Assembly: GCA_963725395.1 (NCBI GenBank) | Contig: CAVRYH010000002.1 | Location: forward strand, 124,001 to 188,000 | DNA length: 64,000 nt | Reading direction: 5' to 3' | Origin: Bog-756 sp963725395 | GTDB taxonomy: Bacteria; Actinomycetota; Acidimicrobiia; Acidimicrobiales; RAAP-2 | Part shown: positions 18,373-27,365 of the stretch, in pieces | Position numbering within the stretch: position 1 is the stretch's first letter | How the letters are laid out: every line of letters starts with the position of its first letter | Program-made: the position numbers and the translations under genes | The notes under the pieces: generated by a model | The model's input: the letters and a program-made list of their open reading frames with translations, nothing else | Told to the model about the DNA's origin: nothing | Database searches by the model: none

Positions 18373-20196
18373 TCAGGCTGTCTCGTCGTTCGCCGAAGTG
18401 GGCCCCGATCCCGCTCCGGAACCGTAGACGCTCCTCCAGTTGCCCTGGGACGGGTGGATCAGCGACGCCGGGCCCGACCCGATCACGGCGTAGAGATTGC
18501 CCATCACGGCCAGCAGGGTGTCGGTGACCCCGGGGCTGGCGTCCGGCACCACATTGGGAGGGATCAGCGTGCTGTTGGACAGCCCCCCGACCCAACTCGC
18601 ATTGCCGGTGGCGAACACGCCGCCGCCGCCGGGCACCGTGTACCAGGTGACGTCGGAATAGTTGTCGCCCCTGTTGGGCACCACGGAGTGGGCGATCACG
18701 TCCAGGTTGGTGGGCCCCGTCCCTCCCGGCACGTAGCGGTCGAATTCCCCCTGGACGACGTTGGCCAGCCGAAGGCCGGCGGGAAGGTCGACGTACTTGA
18801 ACAGCCATGACGTGGGGTCGACGATCACCATGTCCGCCTGGGCCTCGACGTCCTGGTACGTGGAACCGATGAGCTCGCATTCCGGCCGTGACACCGGGGC
18901 GTCCGGCCAGTTGACGGTGACCAGCGCTGGGTTGACCGGGGTCATCGGATCCTCAGTGGCCGACTTGTAGCAGACCTGCAGCCGGTTGGGGCCCACCGAG
19001 GACGGTTCGAGCCGGATCTGCCGGTAGCAGGCATTGGCGCCGAGGAACGCCAGGTTCACCCCGGCGGCGAGCGCGGTCGAGGCACCGTCCCTCATGGGCT
19101 GGGACCAGTACTCGTCGTGCCCGAGGCTGATCAGCGCCCGGTGGTTGGTGAGCAGTTGCGGTTGGGCGTGAAGATCGATGTCGGTCCAGTAGGTGACATC
19201 GAGGCCCATCTGTTCGGCCTGGTAGAGCACAGGGAACTCGTTGCCGACGAAGTCGGCGGCCCCCGATGCCCAGTCGTGGTCGTAGGGTCGGTCGAACGAG
19301 ACGACCCGTGCCCGGTTCTCGAAGGTCGCACCCGCCGGGTCGTGCGTATAGGAGAGGGCGCCGTCCCGGTTGCCGTAGTAGAGGCTGTAGCCGCCCCACC
19401 GGTTGTAGGCCTGCCAGGTGGTCACGCTGTGCTGGATCACGATGGCCGCCTCGGAGGCGTCGTCGCGCACGCAGAGGGGGACGAACTGCTGCTCGCCGGT
19501 GGCTCCCACGAGTTTGAGCAGGTAGGCACCCGGGGGCCATCCGTCGTCGATGGCCACGGCCAGGGTGGGGTTCCACTGGCACTCGATGGTGTTGGTCGGC
19601 TGGACCAGGACCGGTGTGCTCTGGACCGAGCCGGGCAGTTCCGGCGACGTCCAGATCCGCCGGGCGCCGATGCCCTGGTAGTAACCCATGCGGTACGCCT
19701 CGACGTGGAACGAGGTGGCCCTGGTGCTGACGTACAGCTGGATCGTGTCGCCGACGACGGCACTGACCTGGCTGGCGAATCCCTCGATGTCCCCGGCCTG
19801 CTGGGGCGTCGTGACCCACCAGGCGTGCCCGGTCTTGGCGTTCTCGGCGATGATCACCGGCGAGATGGGCAGGGCCGGCCCCTCGAACAACTTGTTGTGG
19901 GGCTCGACGATGCCGATGGCGTCGGGGGAACCACCGGTCGGAGGATCGCCGGCGGACCTGCGACCGGTGACGGCACGCCGGGCCGGGGACTCATCGTCGG
20001 TGGTCTCGACGATGCCGAAGGCCGCCGCGGCGACCGCTGCCCCTCCGGCGGCCGTCCAGCCGATGAACCGACGCCTGTTGATCCGCCGCGGCTGCGAATG
20101 CGCGCCCTTGGCGCGCCGGCCCCGCTGCGCAGCTGGCTCGCCAGTCTGCCCCTCCGGGCCCGAGCTGCCTTCTGGGTCTTTTGGGTCTTCTGACAT
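18373..20196 (-). CDS. Tat-exported N,N-dimethylformamidase beta-subunit-like protein
   Basis: This is a 607-residue protein. The N-terminus has a twin-arginine-like motif and hydrophobic stretch (INRRRFIGWTAAGGAAVAAA), pointing to Tat export. The rest matches the large C-terminal domain of the N,N-dimethylformamidase beta subunit: VYSTRATSFHVEAYRMGYY-like opening, SLYYGNRDG, SFDRPYDHDWASGAADF, and RALISLGHDEYWSQPMRDG. That family includes many secreted actinobacterial proteins of unknown substrate, so true DMF hydrolysis is not claimed. No small alpha subunit is nearby. Divergent from the LLM gene at 20401. Confidence 0.82.
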   Translation of the reverse strand: MSEDPKDPEGSSGPEGQTGEPAAQRGRRAKGAHSQPRRINRRRFIGWTAAGGAAVAAAAFGIVETTDDESPARRAVTGRRSAGDPPTGGSPDAIGIVEPHNKLFEGPALPISPVIIAENAKTGHAWWVTTPQQAGDIEGFASQVSAVVGDTIQLYVSTRATSFHVEAYRMGYYQGIGARRIWTSPELPGSVQSTPVLVQPTNTIECQWNPTLAVAIDDGWPPGAYLLKLVGATGEQQFVPLCVRDDASEAAIVIQHSVTTWQAYNRWGGYSLYYGNRDGALSYTHDPAGATFENRARVVSFDRPYDHDWASGAADFVGNEFPVLYQAEQMGLDVTYWTDIDLHAQPQLLTNHRALISLGHDEYWSQPMRDGASTALAAGVNLAFLGANACYRQIRLEPSSVGPNRLQVCYKSATEDPMTPVNPALVTVNWPDAPVSRPECELIGSTYQDVEAQADMVIVDPTSWLFKYVDLPAGLRLANVVQGEFDRYVPGGTGPTNLDVIAHSVVPNRGDNYSDVTWYTVPGGGGVFATGNASWVGGLSNSTLIPPNVVPDASPGVTDTLLAVMGNLYAVIGSGPASLIHPSQGNWRSVYGSGAGSGPTSANDETA

Positions 20197-20400
20197 GGTC
20201 GAGTCGCCGATCGGGTTGGAACGGCCCCGACGATTCTCCCATGCACCGGCCCCGGGCGCCGATCATGAGGTCACCTGCCGGCGGGCCGCCCGGCTGGTGC
20301 TGGCGCAGCCGCCGGTTCGCCCTTACGCTCGATGGGGCCCCGGCCAGGGCCCAGCCGCCCAGTGGTGCCGACAGGCCCGGCCGACGAAAGAGAGCGCCCG

Positions 20401-21294
20401 ATGCAGTTCGGCATCATCCCACCGGTCCGCACCGGGGTCACCGCCGACCCGGCATGGATGACGGCGTTCGCCCAGCACGCCGAGTCCTGTGGCTTCGAGT
20501 CGGTGGTGCTCGTCGAGCACGCGGTGGTGGTTTCGGGCTACGAGAGCGTCTACCCCTACGCGGCGTCGGGCAGGATGCCGCTCCCCGACGACTGCCGGAT
20601 CCCCGACCCCCTCGAGCTGCTGTCCTACCTGGCGGCGGTCACCGACACCATCACCCTCGCTACCGGCGTCCTGGTCGCTCCCAACCACCAGGCCGTGGTC
20701 CTGGCCAAGCGCATCGCCACCGCCGACGCCCTGTCGCGGGGACGGGTCCGGCTGTGCCTCGGGGTGGGTTGGATGGACGAGGAACTGCGCGCCACCGGTG
20801 CGGACCCGCGCACGCGCGGCCGACGCACCGACGAGACCATCGCCGCCATGCGTCTGCTGTGGTCCGACTCGGGGCCCGACGGCGCCACTTTCGACGGCGA
20901 GTTCGTCTCCTTCCACCACGCCCATTCGTTCCCCAAGCCCGTGAGGCCGGAGGGTGTCCCCATCCACATCGGCGGCCACAGCGCCGCCGCCGCCCGCAGG
21001 GCCGGGCGCGTCGGCGACGGCTTCCAGCCGCTCGGTCTCGATCCCCCGCTCCTGGCCGCCCGGCTGGACCAGCTGCGGGCCTCGGCCGAGGCGGTGGGTC
21101 GCGATCCGTCGACCATCGAGCTCTCCCTGTCGGGGTACCTCCCGACGGCCACCGAGGAGTCCGTCGGCGAGGCGGCCTCTTCGGGGGCGGCCCGGCTGGT
21201 GCTGTCCACGTCCATGTCCCCAGATCTCGACACCATCGCCGACGAACTGTCCGCCTTCGCCGACCGGTTCGGCCTGCGGAGCGGGGGCGGCTGA
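20401..21294 (+). CDS. LLM-class F420-dependent oxidoreductase
   Basis: This is a 297-residue luciferase-like (TIM barrel) oxidoreductase of the type annotated as TIGR03619, which uses F420H2 or FMN. Features include MQFGIIPPVRTG at the start, FESVVLVEHAVV, the LATGVLVAPNHQAVVLAKRI segment and LSRGRVRLCLGVGWMDEEL. ATG at 20401 follows GAAAGAGAG. A long in-frame extension upstream lacks protein-like features. Substrate is unknown. The next gene, a SnoaL-like protein, starts at its stop codon (TGATG), so they are translationally coupled. Confidence 0.87.
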   Translation: MQFGIIPPVRTGVTADPAWMTAFAQHAESCGFESVVLVEHAVVVSGYESVYPYAASGRMPLPDDCRIPDPLELLSYLAAVTDTITLATGVLVAPNHQAVVLAKRIATADALSRGRVRLCLGVGWMDEELRATGADPRTRGRRTDETIAAMRLLWSDSGPDGATFDGEFVSFHHAHSFPKPVRPEGVPIHIGGHSAAAARRAGRVGDGFQPLGLDPPLLAARLDQLRASAEAVGRDPSTIELSLSGYLPTATEESVGEAASSGAARLVLSTSMSPDLDTIADELSAFADRFGLRSGGG

Positions 21295-21803
21295 TGGTCG
21301 GCCGGTCCCCGGACGACCGGGATCGACGGGCCGATGAGGCCGAACTCCGGGATCTCTCGTTCGCCTATGCGGCGGCGGTCGACGATCGGGACGGTCCGCG
21401 GTTGGCCGGACTGTTCCTGGTCGACGGGGTCTTGGTGGTCCCGCGGTTCCCCGAGGTGATGGAGCCGGTCGTGACCCGTCAGGGCGCCGAGGCACTCCGC
21501 GCCGTCCCCGAAGGCCTTCGTCGGTTCGAGCGGACCCTGCACGAGGTGACCGCCACCTGGTCCACCGTCGACGGGGACCGGGCCACGGGCGACGTCCGCT
21601 GCACCGCCCACCATCTCTCCCGGACCGACGGTGCCGCCCGGGCTGCGGGCGGCCGCAGACGGGAGGCGATCGACTCGGTGTGGTTCATCCGCTACGGCGA
21701 CGAGTACGTGCGCACGTCCCGGGGATGGAGGATCGCCCGGCGGGTGCTCCATCTCCAGTGGGTCGAGGAGCACGACGTCGTCCGGGTCGGACCCCCGAGG
21801 TGA
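21294..21803 (+). CDS. SnoaL-like (NTF2-fold) protein
   Basis: This protein of about 169 residues has the SnoaL_4-like layout: AELRDLSFAYAAAVDDRDGP, LFLVDGVLVVPRFPEV, then HEVTATWSTVDGDRATGDVR and a closing WRIARRVLHLQWVEEHD strand. Such folds act as isomerases, hydratases or non-catalytic ligand binders. It is coupled to the LLM oxidoreductase and may act on the same substrate. Confidence 0.8.
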   Translation: MVGRSPDDRDRRADEAELRDLSFAYAAAVDDRDGPRLAGLFLVDGVLVVPRFPEVMEPVVTRQGAEALRAVPEGLRRFERTLHEVTATWSTVDGDRATGDVRCTAHHLSRTDGAARAAGGRRREAIDSVWFIRYGDEYVRTSRGWRIARRVLHLQWVEEHDVVRVGPPR

Positions 21804-21835
21804 GGGGTTCGCGGGCGGTGCGCTGACGCAGGTGC

Positions 21836-23353
21836 TCAGGCTGGCGGGACGGGCTGGGGTGGCTGGGGGCCCACATAACGAGCCGCCGGCCGGATCAGAC
21901 GGTTGTCGGCCGCCTGTTCCATCACATGGGCACACCATCCGATGGTGCGACCGGCGGCGAAGGTCGGGGTGAACATGGACCGTGGGATACCGCAGGTGGC
22001 CATGACCACCCCGGCGTAGAACTCCACGTTGGTGTACAGCTCGCGTCCGGGCTTGAGGTCGGCGAGGACCGCGACCGTGGCGCGCTCGATCTGCTCGGCG
22101 GTGGCGACCAGGTCACCCCCCAGTTCCCGGGCCACCCGGCGGAGGAACACCGCCCGGGGATCGTCGGTCTTGTAGACGCGGTGGCCGAACCCCATGATGC
22201 GGTCGCCGCGCCCCACGGCGGCCCGGAGCCATGCGTCAGCCCGGTCGGGGGTGCCGATGGCGTCCACCATGTCGAGCGCCCGGCTCGGGGCCCCGCCGTG
22301 CAGCGGACCCGACAGGGCGCCGATGGCGCCGACGATGGACGCGGCGAGGTCGGCGCCGGTGGAGGCGATCACCCGGGCGGTGAAAGTGGAGGCGTTGAAC
22401 CCGTGGTCCAGGGTGAGCACCAGGTACTGCTCGATCGCCCGGACCATGGCCGCCGGCGCCTCCTCACCGGACAGCATCCACAGGTAGTTGGCCGCGTGGG
22501 AGAGATCGTCACGGGGTGCCACGGGCTTCTCGCCGCGTGCCAGACGGTGGACGGCGGCCAGGATGGTGGGCACGGCGGCACACAACCGGAGCGTCTGGGC
22601 CCGCAGCTCGTCGTGGTCTATGTCGTGGACCGGGCGCCATGCGAGCTCCGACCCGAGCAGTGAGACGGCCGTGCGGAGCGCATCGAGCGGCGCGCCCGCC
22701 GCCGCGACGTGGGGGAGCAGGGCGGTGACGGCCGGGGGCAACGCCCTCTGGCCCGCCACCTCGTGGCGGAACCGTGAGCCGGCCTGAGCATCGGGGAGCG
22801 AGCCGTCGAACAACAACTGCCAGACGTCCTCCAGCGGGCGCTGGGCGGCCAGGTCGGTGGCCGAGTACTGCCGGTAGTGGAAGAACCCCTGGTGCCCACG
22901 CACATCGCCGATCGAGGTCTGGGCGACCACGACCCCCTCGAGGCCCCGGGGCACCTCGGTGCCGTCCTCGCCGCCCTGGCGCATCTCGGCGACGTCCAGC
23001 AGGTCACGGATGGACACGACGCCCACGAGAGAGCCCCGGTCGACGACGGGGAGGTGGCGATACCGGTGATGGGAGAGTCCGGCCCAGGCCGCAGCCACCC
23101 CGTCGTCGAGTGCGACGACGTCCGGATCGGGGGTCATCCACCGCCGGACGGGCTCGACCGAGGGTTCGACCCCGGCCGCGGCGGCCCGCAGCAGATCGCG
23201 TTCGGTCAGGATGCCCAGGACCGAAGGGCCCTCGGTGACGACCAGGGAGCCGATCTGACGGCTGTCCATCAGTGAGGTGGCCTCGAGGAGGGTGGCCCCT
23301 GCCGTGCAGGTGACCGGGGGCGACGACATGAGATCGTGGACGACGGTGGTCAT
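21836..23353 (-). CDS. citrate synthase with N-terminal CBS-domain pair
   Basis: ATG at 23353 starts MTTVVHDLMSSPPVTCTAGA, giving 505 residues. Residues about 5-130 are two CBS domains (VTEGPSVLGILTERDLLR; VVDRGSLVGVVSIRDLLD), which usually bind adenine nucleotides. The rest is a short-type citrate/2-methylcitrate synthase with GPLHGGAPSRALDM, IMGFGHRVYKTDDPRA and FTPTFAAGRTIGWCAHVMEQ, so the catalytic His and Asp regions are intact. It condenses an acyl-CoA with oxaloacetate. The CBS fusion suggests control by AMP/ATP or a similar ligand. It diverges from a second citrate synthase-like gene with a 141-bp shared promoter region. Confidence 0.9.
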   Translation of the reverse strand: MTTVVHDLMSSPPVTCTAGATLLEATSLMDSRQIGSLVVTEGPSVLGILTERDLLRAAAAGVEPSVEPVRRWMTPDPDVVALDDGVAAAWAGLSHHRYRHLPVVDRGSLVGVVSIRDLLDVAEMRQGGEDGTEVPRGLEGVVVAQTSIGDVRGHQGFFHYRQYSATDLAAQRPLEDVWQLLFDGSLPDAQAGSRFRHEVAGQRALPPAVTALLPHVAAAGAPLDALRTAVSLLGSELAWRPVHDIDHDELRAQTLRLCAAVPTILAAVHRLARGEKPVAPRDDLSHAANYLWMLSGEEAPAAMVRAIEQYLVLTLDHGFNASTFTARVIASTGADLAASIVGAIGALSGPLHGGAPSRALDMVDAIGTPDRADAWLRAAVGRGDRIMGFGHRVYKTDDPRAVFLRRVARELGGDLVATAEQIERATVAVLADLKPGRELYTNVEFYAGVVMATCGIPRSMFTPTFAAGRTIGWCAHVMEQAADNRLIRPAARYVGPQPPQPVPPA

Positions 23354-23459
23354 GGCCTTCTCCTCGGTATCGACGGGCCGAGCGCCGAACCGGCGGTCCG
23401 TCGGGCCTTCGTCCGTTCCGCGCTCCTCTCCAGTGTGACGGTGGCCCATCGGATTGTAA

Positions 23460-23478
23460 ACATTGATCAAGTCAATGT
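23460..23478. promoter_or_regulatory. inverted repeat between divergent citrate synthase genes
   Basis: ACATTGA-TCAAG-TCAATGT is a perfect 7-bp inverted repeat with a 5-bp spacer, located 17 bp upstream of the HTH-citrate synthase start. This AT-rich palindrome stands out in very GC-rich DNA. It fits an operator for a MerR-type HTH, possibly the one at the N-terminus of the adjacent gene. Confidence 0.65.
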
Positions 23479-23494
23479 AGATAGGCTGACGTCC

Positions 23495-24728
23495 ATGGCG
23501 CGAATGCTGGAGAGCGAGGAGGCGGCACGCCGGCTGGGTGTCAAGGTGACGACCCTCTACGCCTATGTCAGCCGGGGGCTGCTCGCCTCGCATCCGGCTC
23601 CGTCGGGCCGGCGGCGGAGCCTGTTCGAGATGAACGAGGTGGAGCGCCTGGCCCGTCGCTCCCGTGGGGGCCGGACCGTCGAGACCCGGATGGCCTCCAT
23701 CACGACGGGCGTGACCCAGCTGACCGACGAGGGCCCGGTCTACCGGGGCCGCCGGGCGGTCGACCTGGCCACCACGGCCTCCTTCGAGGAGGTGGCGGCC
23801 TGGCTGTGGCAACGGGCGGACGTCCCCACACGCTGGCTGCCCGTCGAGGTGGGCGCACCGCCCCCCATCGGACCCTCGGACCGGATGCGGTGGGCGACGG
23901 TCATGGCCGGAGCCCTGGACCCGCTCCGTGCCGACCTGCGTGCCGAGGCCGTGCAGCAGCGGGCGGCCCGACTCGACGGCCACCATGCTCGCGGTCCTGC
24001 CGGGTCCGGGGCGGCACGGAGGCGGGGACGGCGGGTCCGTGGCCGACCGGCTGGCATCGACGATCATGGCGGATCCGACGGCGGCTGTGGTCCGGTGGGT
24101 CAACGCCGCGCTGGTGCTCATGGCCGACCACGAACTGGCCACTTCGACGCTGGCGGTCCGGGTGGCCGCCTCCACCCGAGCCGACCTGTATGACGCGGTG
24201 CTGGCCGGATTGGGGACCATCGCCGGACCGCTTCACGGCGGGGCCAGTCAGCAGGTCTACGGGCTGCTGACCGACGCCCAGCGTTTCGGGGTGGAGCGGG
24301 CGGTCGACGACACCCTGCGGTGGCAGGGGGTCCTGCCCGGCTTCGGGCACTCGGTCTACAAGGAGGGAGATGCCCGGTTCGACCTGCTGTTCGACCTGCT
24401 CGAGCCCCTGGTGACCCTGGCCCAGTGGGCGCTGGTGTCCTCGCTGATCGCGCTGACCGGCGACCACGACATCCCTCCGCCCAACGTCGACCTCGCCCTC
24501 GGCGCGTTGGCCTGGGCCACCGGGATCCCCCCCGACTTCGGGCGCACGTTGTTCACGGTGGCCCGGATGGCCGGGTGGACGGCCCACTACCTCGAGGAGT
24601 TGGGGGAGCGGCCGCTCCGCTATCGGGCGCGTGCCGTCTACGCCACGGCGGTCGACGGTCGGGACGCGCCGGGCCCGGCGCCGGCCCGGACGGCGGACGA
24701 ACCCCCCGGCGACCCACGCCGGGCCTGA
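23495..24728 (+). pseudogene. citrate synthase-like protein with N-terminal MerR-type HTH, one apparent frameshift
   Basis: Residues 1-55 form an HTH (LESEEAARRLGVKVTTLYAY, then SRGLLASHPAPSGRRRSLFE), the layout of actinobacterial citrate synthase-like proteins with a MerR-like head. The citrate synthase domain follows in the same frame to ADLRAEAV. The frame then changes near 23960-23980, and TATMLAVLPGPG, GPLHGGASQQVYGL and PGFGHSVYKEGDARF follow in the next frame to the stop at 24728. The usual GHRVYK arginine is Ser here, so catalysis may be altered. Both parts are well conserved, so the shift may be a sequence error. The protein could both sense metabolites and bind the palindrome just upstream. 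Confidence 0.82.
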
Positions 24729-24761
24729 GAGAGGGCTCCCCGGGGGGCGTACCATGCGGGC

Positions 24762-25577
24762 ATGACGCTTCCCGCCCCGAATCCCGACCGGACCTGCCTC
24801 GTGACCGGAGCCTCGTCGGGCATCGGGGCCGAGATAGCCCGGCTCCTGGCCGGGCGCGGCCTCGGGGTGACGCTGGTGGCCCGCAGCGAGGCGAAGCTCC
24901 GTGCCCTGGCCGACGAACTCTCAACGAGGCACGGGGTCCGGACCGAGGTCATCGTGGCCGATCTCACCGATGAGGGCTCGCGGGCGCAGATCGTCGCCGA
25001 GCTCGACTCCCGGTCCCTCGCCGTCAACGTCCTGGTCAACAACGCCGGCTTCTCCACGACAGGGCCGGTCTACCGGGCCGATCCCGCCGCCGAGCTGGCC
25101 ATGGTACGCACGGACGTGGAGGCGGTGGTGCACCTGTGCACGCTCCTCCTGCCCGGCATGGTCGAACGCCGGAGCGGAGCCGTCCTCAACGTGGCGTCGA
25201 CGGCCGCCTACCAGCCCATCCCCGGACAGGCGGGCTACGCAGCGTCCAAGGCCTTCGTGCTCACCTACACCCACGCCATCCGGGGCGAGCTCCGCCCGAC
25301 CGGGGTGACGGCCACCGCCCTGTGCCCCGGGCCGGTCGAGACCGGGTTCGCCCAGGCGGCCGGATTCTCGGACGAAGAGTTCACCGGCAACGTCCCGAAG
25401 GTGATGGTGGTGCCGGTGGCCGAGGTGGCCAAAGCCGCCATCGCCGGCATGGACGCCAACAAGGCGGTGGTCGTCCCGGGGGCGGCCAACCGGGTGACGG
25501 CCGGCGCCGCATGGCTCACCCCGCGCCGACTGCTGGTGCCGCTGGTGGCCCGGTACCATCCCGCGCTCGGTCGCTGA
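24762..25577 (+). CDS. short-chain dehydrogenase/reductase
   Basis: This is a 271-residue classical SDR. The nucleotide-binding motif is TGASSGIG near residue 19, NNAG follows at about 92, and the catalytic Ser-Tyr-Lys set lies in LNVASTAAYQPIPGQAGYAASKAF-type spacing (S at about 144, Y at about 157, K at about 161). The GARSEAKLR-type region suggests NADP(H) preference. It resembles the DltE/YciK-like group acting on lipids or ketones. Start ATG 24762; DUF3054 follows 16 bp later. Confidence 0.87.
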   Translation: MTLPAPNPDRTCLVTGASSGIGAEIARLLAGRGLGVTLVARSEAKLRALADELSTRHGVRTEVIVADLTDEGSRAQIVAELDSRSLAVNVLVNNAGFSTTGPVYRADPAAELAMVRTDVEAVVHLCTLLLPGMVERRSGAVLNVASTAAYQPIPGQAGYAASKAFVLTYTHAIRGELRPTGVTATALCPGPVETGFAQAAGFSDEEFTGNVPKVMVVPVAEVAKAAIAGMDANKAVVVPGAANRVTAGAAWLTPRRLLVPLVARYHPALGR

Positions 25578-25593
25578 GGCACGGGGCCATCCG

Positions 25594-25995
25594 GTGGCCC
25601 CGGGATGGCGTCGGCCGCTCGGGTCGGCGGGCCTCGACGTTGCCTGCATCCTGGTGTTCGTGGCCATCGGCCGTTCGGCCCACGACGTCGGCGTCACTGT
25701 GTCGGGCATGGTCTCCACGTCCTGGCCATTCCTGGCCGGTGCCGGCTTCGGCTGGGTGGTCGCCCGCGGGTGGAGGCGGCCGATCGAGGTCGTGCCGACC
25801 GGGGTGGTCATCTGGCTGTCCTGCGTCGTGGTGGGAATGGCCCTGCGCGTCGTCGCCGGCCAGGGGACAGCGGTGGCCTTCGTCGCCGTGGCGCTGGCGT
25901 TCCTCGGCATGGAGCTGCTCGGCTGGCGACTGGCCGTGTTCCTCGTCACCCGTCGGCGGCCGGCTTCGGGTGAAGAATGCGGACCGGTCGGGTGA
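25594..25995 (+). CDS. DUF3054 family membrane protein
   Basis: This is a 133-residue protein with about four membrane segments (LDVACILVFVAIGRSAHD, WPFLAGAGFGWVVARGW, VVIWLSCVVVGMALRVVAG, VAFVAVALAFLGMELLGW). The pattern IGRSAHD...WPF and RPIEVVPTGVVIWL are typical of DUF3054. Function is unknown. GTG start at 25594, close behind the SDR gene, so likely cotranscribed. Confidence 0.85.
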   Translation: MAPGWRRPLGSAGLDVACILVFVAIGRSAHDVGVTVSGMVSTSWPFLAGAGFGWVVARGWRRPIEVVPTGVVIWLSCVVVGMALRVVAGQGTAVAFVAVALAFLGMELLGWRLAVFLVTRRRPASGEECGPVG

Positions 25996-26030
25996 CTCCG
26001 CCGTCCCCCCGCCGGGTTTGCCCTGACCGG

Positions 26031-26047
26031 GTCAGGGTAGGGAAGGG
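26031..26047. promoter_or_regulatory. perfect palindrome upstream of a small membrane-protein gene
   Basis: CCCTGACCGGGTCAGGG pairs perfectly over 8 bp around one central base. It lies 36 bp after the DUF3054 stop and 56 bp before the next start. It could be an operator or a small terminator stem; no T-tract follows. Confidence 0.4.
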
Positions 26048-26102
26048 ATCAGGAGGGGGCACCCAGGTTTCGCCCTGATGCGTCGACCGTGCCCGTGCCA
26101 CC

Positions 26103-26312
26103 ATGAACGTGCCGTTCTTCATCGTCATCGCCATCCTCGCCATCGCCGTGGTGATGGTGCCGATCGTGCTCATGACCCGCTCCGAGCACCGGAATCTGCA
26201 CGGGTCACCGGACGAGCGTCCCCGCCGGTTGCGCAACAAGAAGCTCCCGGTGGCGGACAAGGTGGGCGCATACACCCAGACCAGCGAGCCGGAGTTCCAA
26301 GACGAGCTCTGA
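26103..26312 (+). CDS. small single-span membrane protein
   Basis: This 69-residue protein has one N-terminal membrane helix (FFIVIAILAIAVVMVPIVLM) and a charged cytoplasmic tail ending in EFQDEL. Codon usage is like its neighbours. I do not recognise a family. ATG at 26103 is the only good start. No operon partner is obvious, although the FGE-like gene follows on the same strand 63 bp later. Confidence 0.6.
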   Translation: MNVPFFIVIAILAIAVVMVPIVLMTRSEHRNLHGSPDERPRRLRNKKLPVADKVGAYTQTSEPEFQDEL

Positions 26313-26375
26313 CCGCGGCGCCCGCGCCGCTCCGGCCGGGCCGGACGTCGCGGTGCCGGCGGTACTGTGGCGTCC

Positions 26376-27353
26376 ATGTCCGACGCCTGCTGTGCCCCGA
26401 GCCGGGCGCAGTCAGGCCGGCGTCCCGGGGAGCAGGGTCCGTTCGGCCCGGGGGGCACGGCCCCGACCACGCTGGTCACCGTGCCGGGCGGGCGGTTCCG
26501 CCTCGGTGACATGTCCGAGTGGGCGTACGCCGGTGACGGCGAGGGCCCGGTCCACGACGCGGTGCTGGCGACGTTCCGGATCGACCGCTACGCCGTCACC
26601 AACCGCCAGTTCGACGAGTTCGTGGCCGCCACCGGCTGGCGGACCGACGCCGAGCGCTACGGCTGGTCCTTCGTCTTCGCCGGGCTGCTGCCCGACGAGT
26701 TCCCGCCGACCCGGGGCGTCCAGGGTGCGCCGTGGTGGCGCCAGGTCGAAGGAGCGGACTGGCGGCATCCCGAGGGTCCGCGCTCGGACACGACGGGGCG
26801 CAGCGACCATCCGGTCGTCCACGTCTCGTGGAACGACGCCCAGGGGTTCTGTTCCTGGTCGGGAACCCGTCTGCCCACCGAGGCCGAATGGGAGGTGGCG
26901 GCCCGGGGAGGACTCGATGGCCGGCCGTTCCCCTGGGGGGACCTCCTCGAGCCGGAGGGCCGGCACCGGATGAACGTCTTCCAGGGCCGGTTCCCGACCG
27001 ACAACACCGCGGCGGACGGCTACCTCGGGACGGCCCCCGTGGACGCCTTCGACCCGAACGGGTACGGCCTGTACAACGCCACCGGGAACGTGTGGGAGTG
27101 GTGTGGGGACTGGCTGGACACCACCTTCTACGAGCGGGCTCCCCTCGACGCCCCCACCGGGCCGCCGTCTGGGGAGTTCCGAGTGCAGCGGGGCGGCTCG
27201 TACCTGTGCCATGCGTCGTACTGCCGGAGATACCGGGTGTCGGCACGGTTCGGGAGCGAGCCCGACAGCTCGACGGGCAATGCGGGGTTCCGTGTGGCGG
27301 CCGACCCCGACCCCCAGGCCGACCATCCCACCCCCGACGCCGCCGACCGCTGA
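26376..27353 (+). CDS. formylglycine-generating enzyme (SUMF1) family protein
   Basis: This protein of about 325 residues starts MSDACCAPSR. The FGE-sulfatase fold is visible from VPGGRFRLGDMSEWAYAGDG through RLPTEAEWEVAARGG and GNVWEWCGDW. The two active-site cysteines of true copper-dependent formylglycine-generating enzymes are present in GGSYLCHASYCRRYRVSAR, which separates it from ergothioneine EgtB-like or non-catalytic relatives. The enzyme oxidises a Cys in CxPxR of sulfatases to formylglycine. No sulfatase gene is in this window, so the client must be elsewhere. Confidence 0.88.
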   Translation: MSDACCAPSRAQSGRRPGEQGPFGPGGTAPTTLVTVPGGRFRLGDMSEWAYAGDGEGPVHDAVLATFRIDRYAVTNRQFDEFVAATGWRTDAERYGWSFVFAGLLPDEFPPTRGVQGAPWWRQVEGADWRHPEGPRSDTTGRSDHPVVHVSWNDAQGFCSWSGTRLPTEAEWEVAARGGLDGRPFPWGDLLEPEGRHRMNVFQGRFPTDNTAADGYLGTAPVDAFDPNGYGLYNATGNVWEWCGDWLDTTFYERAPLDAPTGPPSGEFRVQRGGSYLCHASYCRRYRVSARFGSEPDSSTGNAGFRVAADPDPQADHPTPDAADR

Positions 27354-27365
27354 GCAGAGGAGGGT

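Noticed and set aside
23354..24220. upstream extension of the CBS-citrate synthase frame to 794 residues
   Set aside because: The extension overlaps the oppositely oriented HTH-citrate synthase and its promoter palindrome, and its residues are not protein-like.
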